Source of the DNA: an uncultured Oscillospiraceae bacterium | GTDB taxonomy: Bacteria > Bacillota > Clostridia > Oscillospirales > Oscillospiraceae | Assembly: GCA_934623575.1 (NCBI GenBank) | Contig: CAKTVL010000011.1 | Location: 1-59,376 of the forward strand | Length of the DNA: 59,376 nucleotides | Reading direction: 5' to 3' | Program-made: the position numbers and the translations under genes | The notes under the pieces: generated by a model | Database searches by the model: none | What the model saw: only the letters and a program-made list of their open reading frames with translations | Told to the model about the DNA's origin: nothing | Shown here: one piece after another, positions 25,908-34,656 of the stretch | How the letters are laid out: every line of letters starts with the position of its first letter | Numbering within the stretch: position 1 is the first letter of the stretch

Positions 25908-25939
25908 AAAGCCCCTCCGGTGAGGCCGGAGGGGCTTTT
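25908..25939. terminator. Terminator of recG (bidirectional)
   Basis: A 13-bp stem (25908-25920 with 25926-25938) with A3 on the left and T4 on the right, some 40 bases after the minus-strand recG stop. Confidence 0.8.
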
Positions 25940-25976
25940 GCGTAAGAAAAAATTTTTGCGAAAACAGCGGGGGCGG

Positions 25977-28031
25977 TCAGTTCAGGGTGCCGTCCTTCAG
26001 CTGGAACAGGGCGTGGATGCGGCGGCGCAGGGGGGCGTGAGCGCCGTCGGACAGCTGGGGATCGTCGCACAGCAGTGCTTGGGCGGCGGAGCGCGCCTCC
26101 GCCAGCAGGGGCATGTCGCAGCTGAGGTCGGCGGCCTTCAGCACCGGCAGGCCGTGCTGGCGGCTGCCGAAGAAGTCGCCGGGGCCGCGGAGCTTCAGGT
26201 CCTCCTCGGCGATGCGGAAGCCGTCGTTGGTCTCCGTCAGGGCCTTCAGGCGCCGGCGGGTGTCCTCGTTCTGCACGTCGCTGAGCAGCACGCACCAGCT
26301 CTTGGCCTTGCCGCGGCCTACGCGGCCCCGCAGCTGGTGCAGCTGGCTCAGTCCGAAGCGGTCGGCGTTCTCCACCACCATCAGCGTGGCGTTGGGCACG
26401 TCCACGCCCACCTCCACCACCGTGGTGGACACTAAGATGTCGCTCTCGCCGGCGGCGAAGGCCGCCATGACCTTTTCCTTCTCCTTGGGCTTCATGCGCC
26501 CGTGGAGCACCGCCACCCGCAGGTCCGGGAAGGTCTGCTCCTGCAGGGTTTTGGCGTAGGCCGTCACGGCCTTGCGCTCGTCGGGCAGGTCGTCGCCCTC
26601 GCCCACCAGCGGGCAGACGATGAACACCTGGTGGCCCTCCTGTACCTGCTTGCGGATGAAGCCGTTGAGCCGCGCCCGGTATTTTTCGCCCAGGGCGAAG
26701 GTCTCCACCGTCTGCCGCCCCGGCGGCAGCTCGTCGATGACGGACACGTCCAAATCGCCGTAGATGATCAGCGCCAGCGTCCGGGGAATGGGCGTGGCGG
26801 ACAGCACCAGCAGGTGGGGGGAGGCCCCCTTGTGGGACAGCGCGGAGCGCTGGTCCACGCCGAAGCGGTGCTGCTCGTCGGTGATGACCAGCCCCAGCCG
26901 AGCGTACTGCACATCTCCGGTCAGCAGGGCATGGGTGCCGATGCACAGGGCGATGTCGCCGCTCTGCAGCCCGGACAGAATGGCCCGGCGCTCCTTGGCC
27001 GGGGTGGACCCGGTCAGCAGGGCGCACCGCAGGCCGAACCGGGCGAACAGCGGGGACAGATTTTCATAGTGCTGCCGGGCCAGGATCTCCGTGGGGGCCA
27101 TCAGCGCCGACTGCCAGCCGCTCTGGGCGGCGAACCACACGCAGGCGGCGGCCACCATGGTCTTGCCGCTGCCCACGTCGCCCTGGCACAACCGGTTCAT
27201 GGGCCGGCCCGACGCCATGTCGCCCACGGCGTCGCCGATGGCCCGCTTTTGGGCGCCGGTCAGGGCGAAGGACAGCGCCGCGTAGAAGGGCGCCATGTCA
27301 AGCCTCCGGCAGGGCAGGCCCTGCACCTGTTCCCGCCGCTGCCGCAGCAGGGACAGGCCGCAGCTCAGCAGGAACAGCTCCTCGAACACCAGCCGCCGCC
27401 GGGCAGTGTCCAGCGCCTCGGCAGAGGCGGGGAAGTGGATGTTCTCATAGGCGAACCCGGCGTAGCACAGGTGGTGGGATCGCCGTATCTCGTCCGGCAG
27501 CACGTCCTCCGGCAGGTCGCGGCAAGCGTCCAGCCCCTGCCGCACGGCCTTGGCCATCATGATCTGGGTGATGCCCGCCGTCAGCGGATAGACCGGCATG
27601 ATCCGCCCGGTCAGCAGCTGCTTGCCCTCGGTCTCCAGCAGGGGATTGACCATCCGCCGCCGGGCGCCGCCGCCCTCCGCCTTGCCGTAGAAGATATACG
27701 TCTCGCCCCGGTGCAGGCTGTTTTTCCGGTACTCCTGGTTGAAGAATGTCACGTCCAGCACGCCGCCCTCGTCCACAGCCCGCACCTGTACCAGCGTGCG
27801 GCCCCCGGCGATGCGGGCGGAGGTGGGCTCCTGGGCGATCATGGCCCGGCAGCAGGCGTATTCGCCCTCCGGCAGCGCCCGGATGGCGTACAGCCGGGAG
27901 CGGTCCTCCCACCGGCGGGGATAGTAGGCGATCAGGTCGCCCAGGGTGAGGATGCCCAGCTTTTCCAGGGCTTTGGCCCGGGTCTCGCCCACGCCCTTGA
28001 TATAGCGCACATCGGTCTGCATATCCGCCAT
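25977..28031 (-). CDS. recG: ATP-dependent DNA helicase RecG
   Basis: A 684-residue branch-migrating helicase that remodels stalled forks and Holliday junctions. An N-terminal wedge/OB domain (about 1-230) is followed by Walker A GDVGSGKT, the RecG-specific DEQH box (ITDEQHRFG), SATPIPRTLAL, and motif VI QLRGRVGRG, then the TRG region. The ATG at 28031 has GGGAGG 8 bases upstream; a GTG nine bases earlier is too close to that site. Confidence 0.95.
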   Translation of the reverse strand: MADMQTDVRYIKGVGETRAKALEKLGILTLGDLIAYYPRRWEDRSRLYAIRALPEGEYACCRAMIAQEPTSARIAGGRTLVQVRAVDEGGVLDVTFFNQEYRKNSLHRGETYIFYGKAEGGGARRRMVNPLLETEGKQLLTGRIMPVYPLTAGITQIMMAKAVRQGLDACRDLPEDVLPDEIRRSHHLCYAGFAYENIHFPASAEALDTARRRLVFEELFLLSCGLSLLRQRREQVQGLPCRRLDMAPFYAALSFALTGAQKRAIGDAVGDMASGRPMNRLCQGDVGSGKTMVAAACVWFAAQSGWQSALMAPTEILARQHYENLSPLFARFGLRCALLTGSTPAKERRAILSGLQSGDIALCIGTHALLTGDVQYARLGLVITDEQHRFGVDQRSALSHKGASPHLLVLSATPIPRTLALIIYGDLDVSVIDELPPGRQTVETFALGEKYRARLNGFIRKQVQEGHQVFIVCPLVGEGDDLPDERKAVTAYAKTLQEQTFPDLRVAVLHGRMKPKEKEKVMAAFAAGESDILVSTTVVEVGVDVPNATLMVVENADRFGLSQLHQLRGRVGRGKAKSWCVLLSDVQNEDTRRRLKALTETNDGFRIAEEDLKLRGPGDFFGSRQHGLPVLKAADLSCDMPLLAEARSAAQALLCDDPQLSDGAHAPLRRRIHALFQLKDGTLN

Positions 28032-28086
28032 CCGTCTCACCTCCCGTTTTTCCGTATTGTACCACAGGGCCGGGGAAAAGACAAAC

Positions 28087-28112
28087 GAAAAGCGCCCCGC
28101 CGGGGCGCTTTT
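28087..28112. terminator. Terminator between the FAD dehydrogenase and recG
   Basis: AAAAGCGCCCC-GCCG-GGGGCGCTTTT, symmetrical, just after the minus-strand stop of the FAD dehydrogenase; it suggests recG is transcribed separately. Confidence 0.85.
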
Positions 28113-28126
28113 CCATACGGCATATC

Positions 28127-29500
28127 TTACTCGTTCTCCGCCAGATAGCGGGCCACATACACGCCGCTGGCGCTGGCGTGGGACAGGGAGTGGGTGACGC
28201 CGCTGCCGTCGCCGATGACGAACAGGCCCTTGTGGGGCGTCTCCAGATGCTCGTCCAGGGCCACCTCCATGTTGTAGAATTTCACCTCCACGCCGTAGAG
28301 CAGCGTGTCGTCGCTGGCGGTGCCGGGGGCGATCTTGTCCAGGGCGTAGATCATCTCGATGATACCGTCCAGGATGCGCTTGGGCATCACCAGGCTCAAG
28401 TCGCCGGGGGTGGCCGCCAGGGTGGGGGTCATGAAGCCCTTTTCGATGCGCTTGGGGGTGCTGCGCTGGCCGCGGATCAAGTCGCCGAACCGCTGCACCA
28501 TCACGCCGCCGCCCAGCATGTTGCTGAGCCGGGCGATGCTCTCGCCGTAGCCGTTGCTGTCCCGGAACGGCTCGGTGAAATGCTTGGACACCAGCAGCGC
28601 GAAGTTGGTGTTCTCCGTGTGCAGGGCCGGGTCCTCGTAGCTGTGGCCGTTGACGGTGACGATGCCGTTGGTGTTCTCGTTGACCACCGCGCCCTTGGGG
28701 TTCATGCAGAAGGTGCGCACCTTGTCCTGATACTTCTCGGTCTTATAGACGATCTTGCTCTCGTACAGCTCGTCGGTGATGGGGGCGAACACCTCGGCGG
28801 GCAGCTCCACCCGGACGCCGATATCCACCCGGTTGGACTTGGTGGGGATGTCCAGCGCCTCGCACACGGACTCCATCCACTTGCTGCCGCTGCGTCCCAC
28901 GGAGATGATGCACTTGCGGCCGCTGAACGTACCCTTGTCCGTCTCCGCCTCGTAGGTGCCGTCCTCCGCGATGGTTAGCGCCTTCACCGGCGTCAGGAAG
29001 TGGAAGTCGATATGCTCCTTCAGCTGGGCGTACAGGTTCTCCAGCACCTTATAGTTGATATCCGTACCCAGATGCCGCACGGAGGCGTCCAGCAGGTGGA
29101 GATTGTTTTGCAGGCACAGGCGCTTGAAGCCGCTGTCCGCCGTGGAGTACAGCTTGGTGCCGGCGCCGCCGCAGGCCACGTTGATGTCGTCCACATAGTG
29201 CATCAGCTCCATGGCCTTCTGCTTGCCGATGTACTCGTACAGCGTACCGCCGAACTCGTTGGTCAGGTTGTACTTGCCGTCAGAGAAGGCGCCGGCGCCG
29301 CCGAAGCCGTTCATAATGGCGCAGGTCTTGCAGTGGATGCAGGACTTGATCTTGTCGCCGTCAATGGGACAGTGCCGCTTCTCCAGCGGGTTGCCCGCCT
29401 CCAGCACGGCCACCTTCCACTCCGGCTTCCGCTGCATCAGCTCATAGGCGGAGAAGATACCGCCGGGGCCTGCGCCGATGATCAATACATCATATTTCAT
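28127..29500 (-). CDS. FAD-dependent dehydrogenase (COG2509-like)
   Basis: A 457-residue flavoprotein with the FAD-binding GAGPGG at residues 8-13, then LEAGNPLEKRHCP, a Cys-rich CIHCKTC segment, and the GGAGAFSDGKYNL stretch typical of uncharacterised NAD(P)/FAD-dependent dehydrogenases. The C-terminal FVIGDGSGVTHSLSHASASG closes the FAD site. The CxxCxxC motif may hold disulfides or a metal centre; its role is unknown. An AGGAGG site precedes the ATG. Confidence 0.85.
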   Translation of the reverse strand: MKYDVLIIGAGPGGIFSAYELMQRKPEWKVAVLEAGNPLEKRHCPIDGDKIKSCIHCKTCAIMNGFGGAGAFSDGKYNLTNEFGGTLYEYIGKQKAMELMHYVDDINVACGGAGTKLYSTADSGFKRLCLQNNLHLLDASVRHLGTDINYKVLENLYAQLKEHIDFHFLTPVKALTIAEDGTYEAETDKGTFSGRKCIISVGRSGSKWMESVCEALDIPTKSNRVDIGVRVELPAEVFAPITDELYESKIVYKTEKYQDKVRTFCMNPKGAVVNENTNGIVTVNGHSYEDPALHTENTNFALLVSKHFTEPFRDSNGYGESIARLSNMLGGGVMVQRFGDLIRGQRSTPKRIEKGFMTPTLAATPGDLSLVMPKRILDGIIEMIYALDKIAPGTASDDTLLYGVEVKFYNMEVALDEHLETPHKGLFVIGDGSGVTHSLSHASASGVYVARYLAENE

Positions 29501-29537
29501 CAGAAGATTACCTCCTTCACATTTTCAACCAGCATAC

Positions 29538-29566
29538 AGTATACCCGAAGTATCGGCAGGACGCAA
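29538..29566 (-). promoter_or_regulatory. Promoter of the FAD dehydrogenase
   Basis: TTGCGT (29561-29566), 17 bases, TATACT (29538-29543) on the minus strand. It is back-to-back with the thyA promoter. Confidence 0.65.
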
Positions 29567-29595
29567 TTTCTTTTTTCTTATTCCTCACATTTGTA

Positions 29596-29624
29596 TTTCA
29601 AATCACGCACGAATCTGCTACAAT
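29596..29624 (+). promoter_or_regulatory. thyA-folA promoter
   Basis: TTTCAA (29596-29601), 17 bases, TACAAT (29619-29624) with an extended TGC before the -10. Confidence 0.55.
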
Positions 29625-29650
29625 GGGGAAAACAAACAGGGGGTACGCTT

Positions 29651-30481
29651 ATGAGCCGTGCAGACCAGATCTTCAAGGAAAATTGCCGTGACATCCTGCA
29701 AAACGGGGTGTGGGACACCGACCAGCAGGTGCGCCCCCACTGGGACGACGGCACGCCCGCCCACACCGTAAAAAAGTTCGGCATCGTCAACCGCTACGAC
29801 CTACGGGAGGAGTTTCCCATCCTCACCGTGCGCCGCACCTATTTCAAGACCTGCATCGACGAGCTGCTGTGGATCTGGCAGCAGAAGTCCAACAACATCC
29901 ACGACCTGCGGGGCCATATCTGGGACAGCTGGGCCGACGAGAGCGGCTCCATCGGCAAGGCCTATGGCTATCAGCTGGCGGTGAAGCACCAGTACCCGGA
30001 GGGGGAGATGGACCAGGTGGACCGGGTGCTGTACGACCTGAAGCACAACCCCGCCAGCCGCCGCATCCTGACCAATATCTACAACTTCCAGGACCTACAC
30101 GAGATGGCCCTGTACCCCTGCGCCTACTCCATGACCTTCAACGTCTCCGGCCATACCCTCAACGCCATCCTGAACCAGCGCAGTCAGGACATGCTGGCCG
30201 CCAACAACTGGAACGTGGTGCAGTACGCCGTGCTGGTCCACATGATGGCCCAGGTGTCCGGGCTGGAGGCCGGGGAGCTGGTCCACGTCATCGCCGACGC
30301 CCATATCTATGACCGCCATGTGCCCATCATCGAGAAGCTGCTGGAAAAGGACGAGCGCCCCGCGCCGCAATTTGTCATAGACAAGTCCGTGACGGATTTC
30401 TATCAATTTACCCGGGACAGCTTTTCCCTGGAGGGCTACGATCCCCAGCCCTTCGAGGACAAGATCCCCGTGGCCATCTGA
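29651..30481 (+). CDS. thyA: Thymidylate synthase (ThyA)
   Basis: A 276-residue enzyme converting dUMP to dTMP with methylene-tetrahydrofolate. DGTPAHTVKKFG (33-44), NPASRR (133-138) and the nucleophile in LYPCAYS (Cys157), followed by the phosphate-binding QRSQDM, are all visible. The PCxY context, rather than the common PPCH, resembles the Bacillus phi3T/ThyA branch. folA follows after 13 bases, a functional pair since ThyA produces the dihydrofolate that FolA recycles. Confidence 0.95.
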   Translation: MSRADQIFKENCRDILQNGVWDTDQQVRPHWDDGTPAHTVKKFGIVNRYDLREEFPILTVRRTYFKTCIDELLWIWQQKSNNIHDLRGHIWDSWADESGSIGKAYGYQLAVKHQYPEGEMDQVDRVLYDLKHNPASRRILTNIYNFQDLHEMALYPCAYSMTFNVSGHTLNAILNQRSQDMLAANNWNVVQYAVLVHMMAQVSGLEAGELVHVIADAHIYDRHVPIIEKLLEKDERPAPQFVIDKSVTDFYQFTRDSFSLEGYDPQPFEDKIPVAI

Positions 30482-30494
30482 GAGGAGGAGCAGC

Positions 30495-30983
30495 GTGTAC
30501 GCCATCGTTGCCGTGGATGAAAAATGGGGCATCGGCCGGGACAACGGCCTGCTGTTCCGCCTGCCCGCCGATCTGAAGCGCTTCAAGGCGCTGACCACCG
30601 GCGGCACCGTGCTCATGGGCCGGAAAACGCTGGACTCCCTGCCCGGCGGCAGGGGCCTGCCCGGCCGGCGCAATATCGTGCTCACCGGGCAGCGGGACCT
30701 TGTCCCGGAGAACGCCGAGACCGTCCACTCCCCGGCGGAGGCCGTGTTTGCCGCCGGCGAGGATGCCTGGGTCATCGGCGGCGAGAGCGTCTATCGGACG
30801 TTCCTGCCCCTGTGCACCCGGGTGTACGTCACCCGGGTGGCGGCCGACGGCGGCGCGGACGTGTTTTTCCCCGACCTGTCCGCCGACCCGGCGTGGCGGC
30901 TGGACAGGTGCTCGGAGGACATGACCGAAAACGGCCTGACCTTCCGCTATGAGGAATATGTGCCCGCAGAGAATAACAAATGA
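30495..30983 (+). CDS. folA: Dihydrofolate reductase
   Basis: A 162-residue reductase regenerating tetrahydrofolate. The N-terminal MYAIVAVDEKWGIGRDN, the acidic active-site residue in LPADLKRFK (Asp26), MGRKTLDSLP and WVIGGESVYRTFLP are the family signatures. It begins with GTG, set by the GAGGAGGAG site 5 bases before it, and shares a transcript with thyA. Confidence 0.95.
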   Translation: MYAIVAVDEKWGIGRDNGLLFRLPADLKRFKALTTGGTVLMGRKTLDSLPGGRGLPGRRNIVLTGQRDLVPENAETVHSPAEAVFAAGEDAWVIGGESVYRTFLPLCTRVYVTRVAADGGADVFFPDLSADPAWRLDRCSEDMTENGLTFRYEEYVPAENNK

Positions 30984-31003
30984 CCGGCGAAAGCCGGTCA
31001 TTT
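30978..31003. terminator. Bidirectional hairpin between folA and the next convergent gene
   Basis: An 11-bp perfect stem with a GAAA tetraloop; only a short T run on either side. Confidence 0.6.
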
Positions 31004-31004
31004 G

Positions 31005-31418
31005 CTATTCGTCCATATCCACGGTGATGTTGTCGGTGCCGTGCTGCTCGAATTCGCCCAGATACGTCTCCATCCGGGCCATGATCTCGTCGTAGTTCTC
31101 CGGCGTGATGGGGGGATCGTCCATGTCCCGCAGGGCCAGCTCCTGGGCCAGTATCTCAAAGAACGTCGCGTCCTCGTAGGCCATGATGGCCTCGTGTATG
31201 CCGCCGTCGGCAAAGGCGCGGGAGGGGATCAGCTCGCCCTGATACAGCTCTGTCAGCGGCGCCATGCCGTGGTCCAGACAGTGGGCGAATACCAGACTCT
31301 CCACCTGGTCATACTCCTTGATGCGGTCGTCGCCCCGGGTGGAGTTCAGCACCCAGTTGCCGATGTACACCAGATCCAGCAGACGCCGGAACTGCTTCTC
31401 CGTCATTTTCAGCTCCAT
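31005..31418 (-). CDS. Conserved hypothetical protein
   Basis: A 137-residue, acidic, helix-rich protein (MELKMTEKQFRRLLDLVYIG...). No membrane helix, signal peptide or known motif is apparent. Three acidic clusters, including the end TVDMDE, stand out. A GGAGGT site 6 bases before 31418 fixes this start over the ATG three bases upstream. It stands alone between folA and murI. No function can be given. Confidence 0.7.
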   Translation of the reverse strand: MELKMTEKQFRRLLDLVYIGNWVLNSTRGDDRIKEYDQVESLVFAHCLDHGMAPLTELYQGELIPSRAFADGGIHEAIMAYEDATFFEILAQELALRDMDDPPITPENYDEIMARMETYLGEFEQHGTDNITVDMDE

Positions 31419-31519
31419 CATACCACCTCCGTTGCGATGGGAACTTCATTTTCACGATTATAGCACGTTCTTATGGGGATTACCACAGAAAAAAATGAAC
31501 AGGAGCGCCAATTTTTAGC

Positions 31520-31548
31520 TTGTAACAGCAGGGGAAACATAGTACAAT
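31520..31548 (+). promoter_or_regulatory. Promoter of the murI-DUF1934-argS unit
   Basis: TTGTAA (31520-31525), 17 bases, TACAAT (31543-31548), 55 bases before the murI ATG. Confidence 0.7.
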
Positions 31549-31603
31549 ATATGAGTTATACTGGCGTAGTGCCGGTATCAGCAGACGGAAAAGGAGGGCG
31601 CGT

Positions 31604-32416
31604 ATGGATCAGCGGCCTATCGGGGTATTCGACTCCGGCAGCGGCGGCCTTACCGCCGTGCGGGAGATACGCAGTATCCTCCCCTCTGAAAACATTATAT
31701 ACTTCGGGGACACGTCCCGTGTGCCCTACGGCAGCCGCTCTCCGGAGCTGCTGCTGCGCTACGCCCGGCAGGACGTGCATTTCCTCCGCAGCTTCGATGT
31801 CAAGGCACTGCTGGTGGCCTGCGGCACCGTGTCCACCAACGCCCTACCCCAGCTGGTGGCGGAGAACGACATCCCCATCCTGGGGGTGGTGGAGCCCTCC
31901 TGCGCGGCGGCGGCCCAGGCCACCCGCAACAAAAAGGTCGGCCTGATCGCCACGGCGGCCTCGGTCCGCTCCGGGGCCTATGAGCGCTGCCTGACGGCCA
32001 TGGACAGCGCCGTTCAGGTCTATGCCAGGGCCTGCCCGCTGTTTGTCCCGCTGGTGGAGAACGGCCGTTTCCGCCCCGGCGACACGGTGATCGAGACGGT
32101 GGCCCGGGAGTATCTGGAGCCCCTGCGCGACACCGGCATCGACACATTGATCCTGGGCTGCACCCACTACCCCCTGCTGACGGAGGTCATCGCGGCCATC
32201 ATGGGCCCCGGCGTCACGCTGATCGACTCCGGCGCGGCGGCGGCCCAGGCCCTGCGCCGGACGCTGGCGGAGCGCGGAGCGCTGTCCGGGCAGTGGAGCG
32301 GCACCCTGACCCTGTACGCCAGCGACCGTCCGGAGGACTTCGGCGCCCTGGCGGGGCAGTTCCTGCGCCGGCCGCTGGAGGCCCCGGTGCAGCATGTGGA
32401 CATCGAGAGGTACTGA
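31604..32416 (+). CDS. murI: Glutamate racemase
   Basis: A 270-residue cofactor-independent racemase supplying D-glutamate for peptidoglycan. GVFDSGSGGLTAVREI (7-22), YFGDTSRVPYG (33-43), catalytic Cys73 in VACGTVSTNA and Cys186 in LGCTHYPLL are present. The usual ACNTAS is ACGTVS here, a mild variant. The gene is followed by DUF1934 after one base and then argS. Confidence 0.93.
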   Translation: MDQRPIGVFDSGSGGLTAVREIRSILPSENIIYFGDTSRVPYGSRSPELLLRYARQDVHFLRSFDVKALLVACGTVSTNALPQLVAENDIPILGVVEPSCAAAAQATRNKKVGLIATAASVRSGAYERCLTAMDSAVQVYARACPLFVPLVENGRFRPGDTVIETVAREYLEPLRDTGIDTLILGCTHYPLLTEVIAAIMGPGVTLIDSGAAAAQALRRTLAERGALSGQWSGTLTLYASDRPEDFGALAGQFLRRPLEAPVQHVDIERY

Positions 32417-32417
32417 C

Positions 32418-32864
32418 ATGGCGGAGAAGGTACGGGTACACGTCCGCAGCCGCAGCGATTTTGCCGGCGGCGTGGATGAGCTGACCTTCCGGGGCACGGG
32501 CACGCTGGAAAAGACCGACTACGGCTATCAGCTGCGCTACACGGCGCAGAACGAGGCCGACGGCAGCGGCGTGGCCTCGGAGATACGATTAGAGACGAAG
32601 CAGCGCCGTGCGGTGGTCATCAGCGAGTCGAAGGACGGCGGCTACGGATTGCTGCTGGACCCCCAGCGCCGGACGGTGACGCAGATCGCCGGCGGCGACG
32701 GCGGCGCGCTGACGCTGCATGTGGACACCCGTGAGGTGTCCTGGCACCTGCCCCGCAGGGGCGAGGGCCGCATTACATTGACGTATACACTGCTTCTGGG
32801 CACGCAGGCGCTGTCCGCCCTGCACCTGGAGCTGACATTGACGAAAGAGGAGATGGACGCATGA
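32418..32864 (+). CDS. DUF1934 protein (YwiB-like)
   Basis: A 148-residue beta-rich protein of the DUF1934 family, which forms a lipocalin-like barrel; function unknown. VRVHVRSRSDF and the later RITLTYTLLLGTQALSALHLEL strand fit the family. Its position directly before argS, with an ATGA overlap, is the same as ywiB-argS in Bacillus. The ATG at 32418 is one base after the murI stop. Confidence 0.85.
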   Translation: MAEKVRVHVRSRSDFAGGVDELTFRGTGTLEKTDYGYQLRYTAQNEADGSGVASEIRLETKQRRAVVISESKDGGYGLLLDPQRRTVTQIAGGDGGALTLHVDTREVSWHLPRRGEGRITLTYTLLLGTQALSALHLELTLTKEEMDA

Positions 32865-34603
32865 ATATGATCGACAGCGCCAAGGCGCAGGTGCGGCAGC
32901 TGACGGTGGCCGCCTATGAGAAGGCCGCGGCGGCGGGGCTGCTGCCCGCCGGCATCACCACGGAGCCGGCGGTGGAGATCCCCAAGGACACCGCCAACGG
33001 CGACTACACCACCACCTTCTGCCTGGCCGCGGCCAAGGCCATGAAGATGAACCCCCGCCAGGTGGCCCAGACCCTGATCGACCACATGACGCTGGAGGGC
33101 AGCTATTTCACCTCCGTGGAGATCGCCGGCCCCGGCTTTATGAACTTCCGCCTGGGCACCAAGTGGTTCAGCGACACCGTGGCCGCCATCGAGACCATGG
33201 GGGAGCGGTACGGCGAAAACGACACCCTGTCCGGCAAGAAGTACATGGTGGAGTTCGTCTCCGCCAACCCCACCGGCCCCATGCACATGGGCAACGCCCG
33301 CGGCGGCGTGCTGGGCGACACCCTGGCCAGCGTGCTGCAGAAGTCCGGCGCGGACGTCTGGCGCGAGTTTTACGTCAACGACGCCGGCAACCAGATCGAG
33401 AAGTTCGCCAAGAGCCTGGAGGCCCGCTACCTGCAGATCATCAAGGGCGAGAACGCGGTGGAATTCCCCGAGGACGGCTACCACGGCGACGACATCCGGG
33501 AGCTGGCGCAGGCCTTCTATGACAAGGAGGGCGACAAGTACCTGAACACCGACGAAAAGACCCGCCACGACGCGCTGGCGCAGTTCGGCCTGGGCGTCAA
33601 CATCCCCAAGATGAAGACCGACCTGGCCCGCTACGGCATCCAGTACGACCAGTGGTTCTTCGAGTCCTCCCTCCACGAGAGCGGCTATGTGGCCGACACC
33701 GTGCAGGCCCTGACCGACAAGGGCTACACCTACGAGAAGGACGGTGCCCTCTGGCTCAAGACCTCCGAGATCCTGACGGCGCAGCTCCGCGCCCAGGGCA
33801 AGAGCGACGAGGCCATCGAAAAGCTGGGGCTGAAGGACGACGTGCTGCGCCGCGCCAACGGCTTCTATACCTACTTTGCCGCCGACATCGCCTACCACCG
33901 CAACAAATTTGCCGTCCGCGGCTTCGACAAGGTCATCAACATCTGGGGCGCCGACCACCACGGCCATGTGGCCCGGCTGAAGGGCGCCATGGACGCCCTG
34001 GGCCTGGACGGCGAGCACCGGCTGGACATCGTGCTGATGCAGCTGGTGAAGCTGGTCCGCGACGGCGAGATCGTCCGCATGTCCAAGCGCACTGGCAAGG
34101 CCATCAGCCTTACCGACCTGCTGGACGAGATCCCCGTGGACGCCTGCCGCTGGTTCTTCAACGCCAAGCCGGACACCCAGATGGAGTTCGATCTGGGTCT
34201 GGCCGTCCGGGAGGACAGCGAGAACCCGGTGTACTACGTCCAGTACGCCTACGCCCGCATCTGCACGCTGGTGAAGGCCCTGGCCGCCGAGGGCTACACC
34301 GTCCCCGCTGCGGCGGAGGCCGACCTGACCGTCCTTACCGCCGACGAGGAGAAGGCCCTGATCAAGGAGCTGGCCCAGTATCCCGCCGTGGTGCTGCTGG
34401 CCGCCCGGGACTACGACCCCAGCTTCATCAACCGCTATCTGGGCGAGTTGGCCGCCGCCTTCCATAAGTTCTACAACGCCTGCCGCATCAAGGGCGAGGC
34501 CGAGGACGTCCTGCTGGCCCGGCTGAAGCTGGCGGACACCGCCCGCGCCGTGCTGAAGAACGGCATGACCCTCATCGGCTGCTCCGCGCCGGAGAAAATG
34601 TGA
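32861..34603 (+). CDS. argS: Arginyl-tRNA synthetase
   Basis: A 580-residue class I synthetase. An N-terminal Arg-specific domain (about 1-110) is followed by the HIGH-type motif in NPTGPMHMGNARGG, the KMSKS equivalent RMSKRTG (near residue 406) and the DALR anticodon-binding C-terminal domain (from about 460). It is translationally coupled to DUF1934 by a 4-base overlap and ends at a strong terminator. Confidence 0.96.
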   Translation: MNMIDSAKAQVRQLTVAAYEKAAAAGLLPAGITTEPAVEIPKDTANGDYTTTFCLAAAKAMKMNPRQVAQTLIDHMTLEGSYFTSVEIAGPGFMNFRLGTKWFSDTVAAIETMGERYGENDTLSGKKYMVEFVSANPTGPMHMGNARGGVLGDTLASVLQKSGADVWREFYVNDAGNQIEKFAKSLEARYLQIIKGENAVEFPEDGYHGDDIRELAQAFYDKEGDKYLNTDEKTRHDALAQFGLGVNIPKMKTDLARYGIQYDQWFFESSLHESGYVADTVQALTDKGYTYEKDGALWLKTSEILTAQLRAQGKSDEAIEKLGLKDDVLRRANGFYTYFAADIAYHRNKFAVRGFDKVINIWGADHHGHVARLKGAMDALGLDGEHRLDIVLMQLVKLVRDGEIVRMSKRTGKAISLTDLLDEIPVDACRWFFNAKPDTQMEFDLGLAVREDSENPVYYVQYAYARICTLVKALAAEGYTVPAAAEADLTVLTADEEKALIKELAQYPAVVLLAARDYDPSFINRYLGELAAAFHKFYNACRIKGEAEDVLLARLKLADTARAVLKNGMTLIGCSAPEKM

Positions 34604-34614
34604 TACAACACGAC

Positions 34615-34643
34615 AAAAGCCACCCCGAAAGGGGTGGCTTTTT
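34615..34643. terminator. Terminator between argS and ribF
   Basis: AAAAGCCACCCC-GAAA-GGGGTGGCTTTTT, suited to stop both convergent transcripts. Confidence 0.88.
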
Positions 34644-34656
34644 CCTGTTTATCGGT

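Noticed and set aside
29000..29650. Long plus-strand frame extending thyA upstream
   Set aside because: It is antisense to the FAD dehydrogenase and crosses the thyA promoter; the ThyA family start is at 29651.
31501..31946. 157-residue frame overlapping the murI start
   Set aside because: Shadow of murI in another frame with Arg/Pro-rich low complexity.
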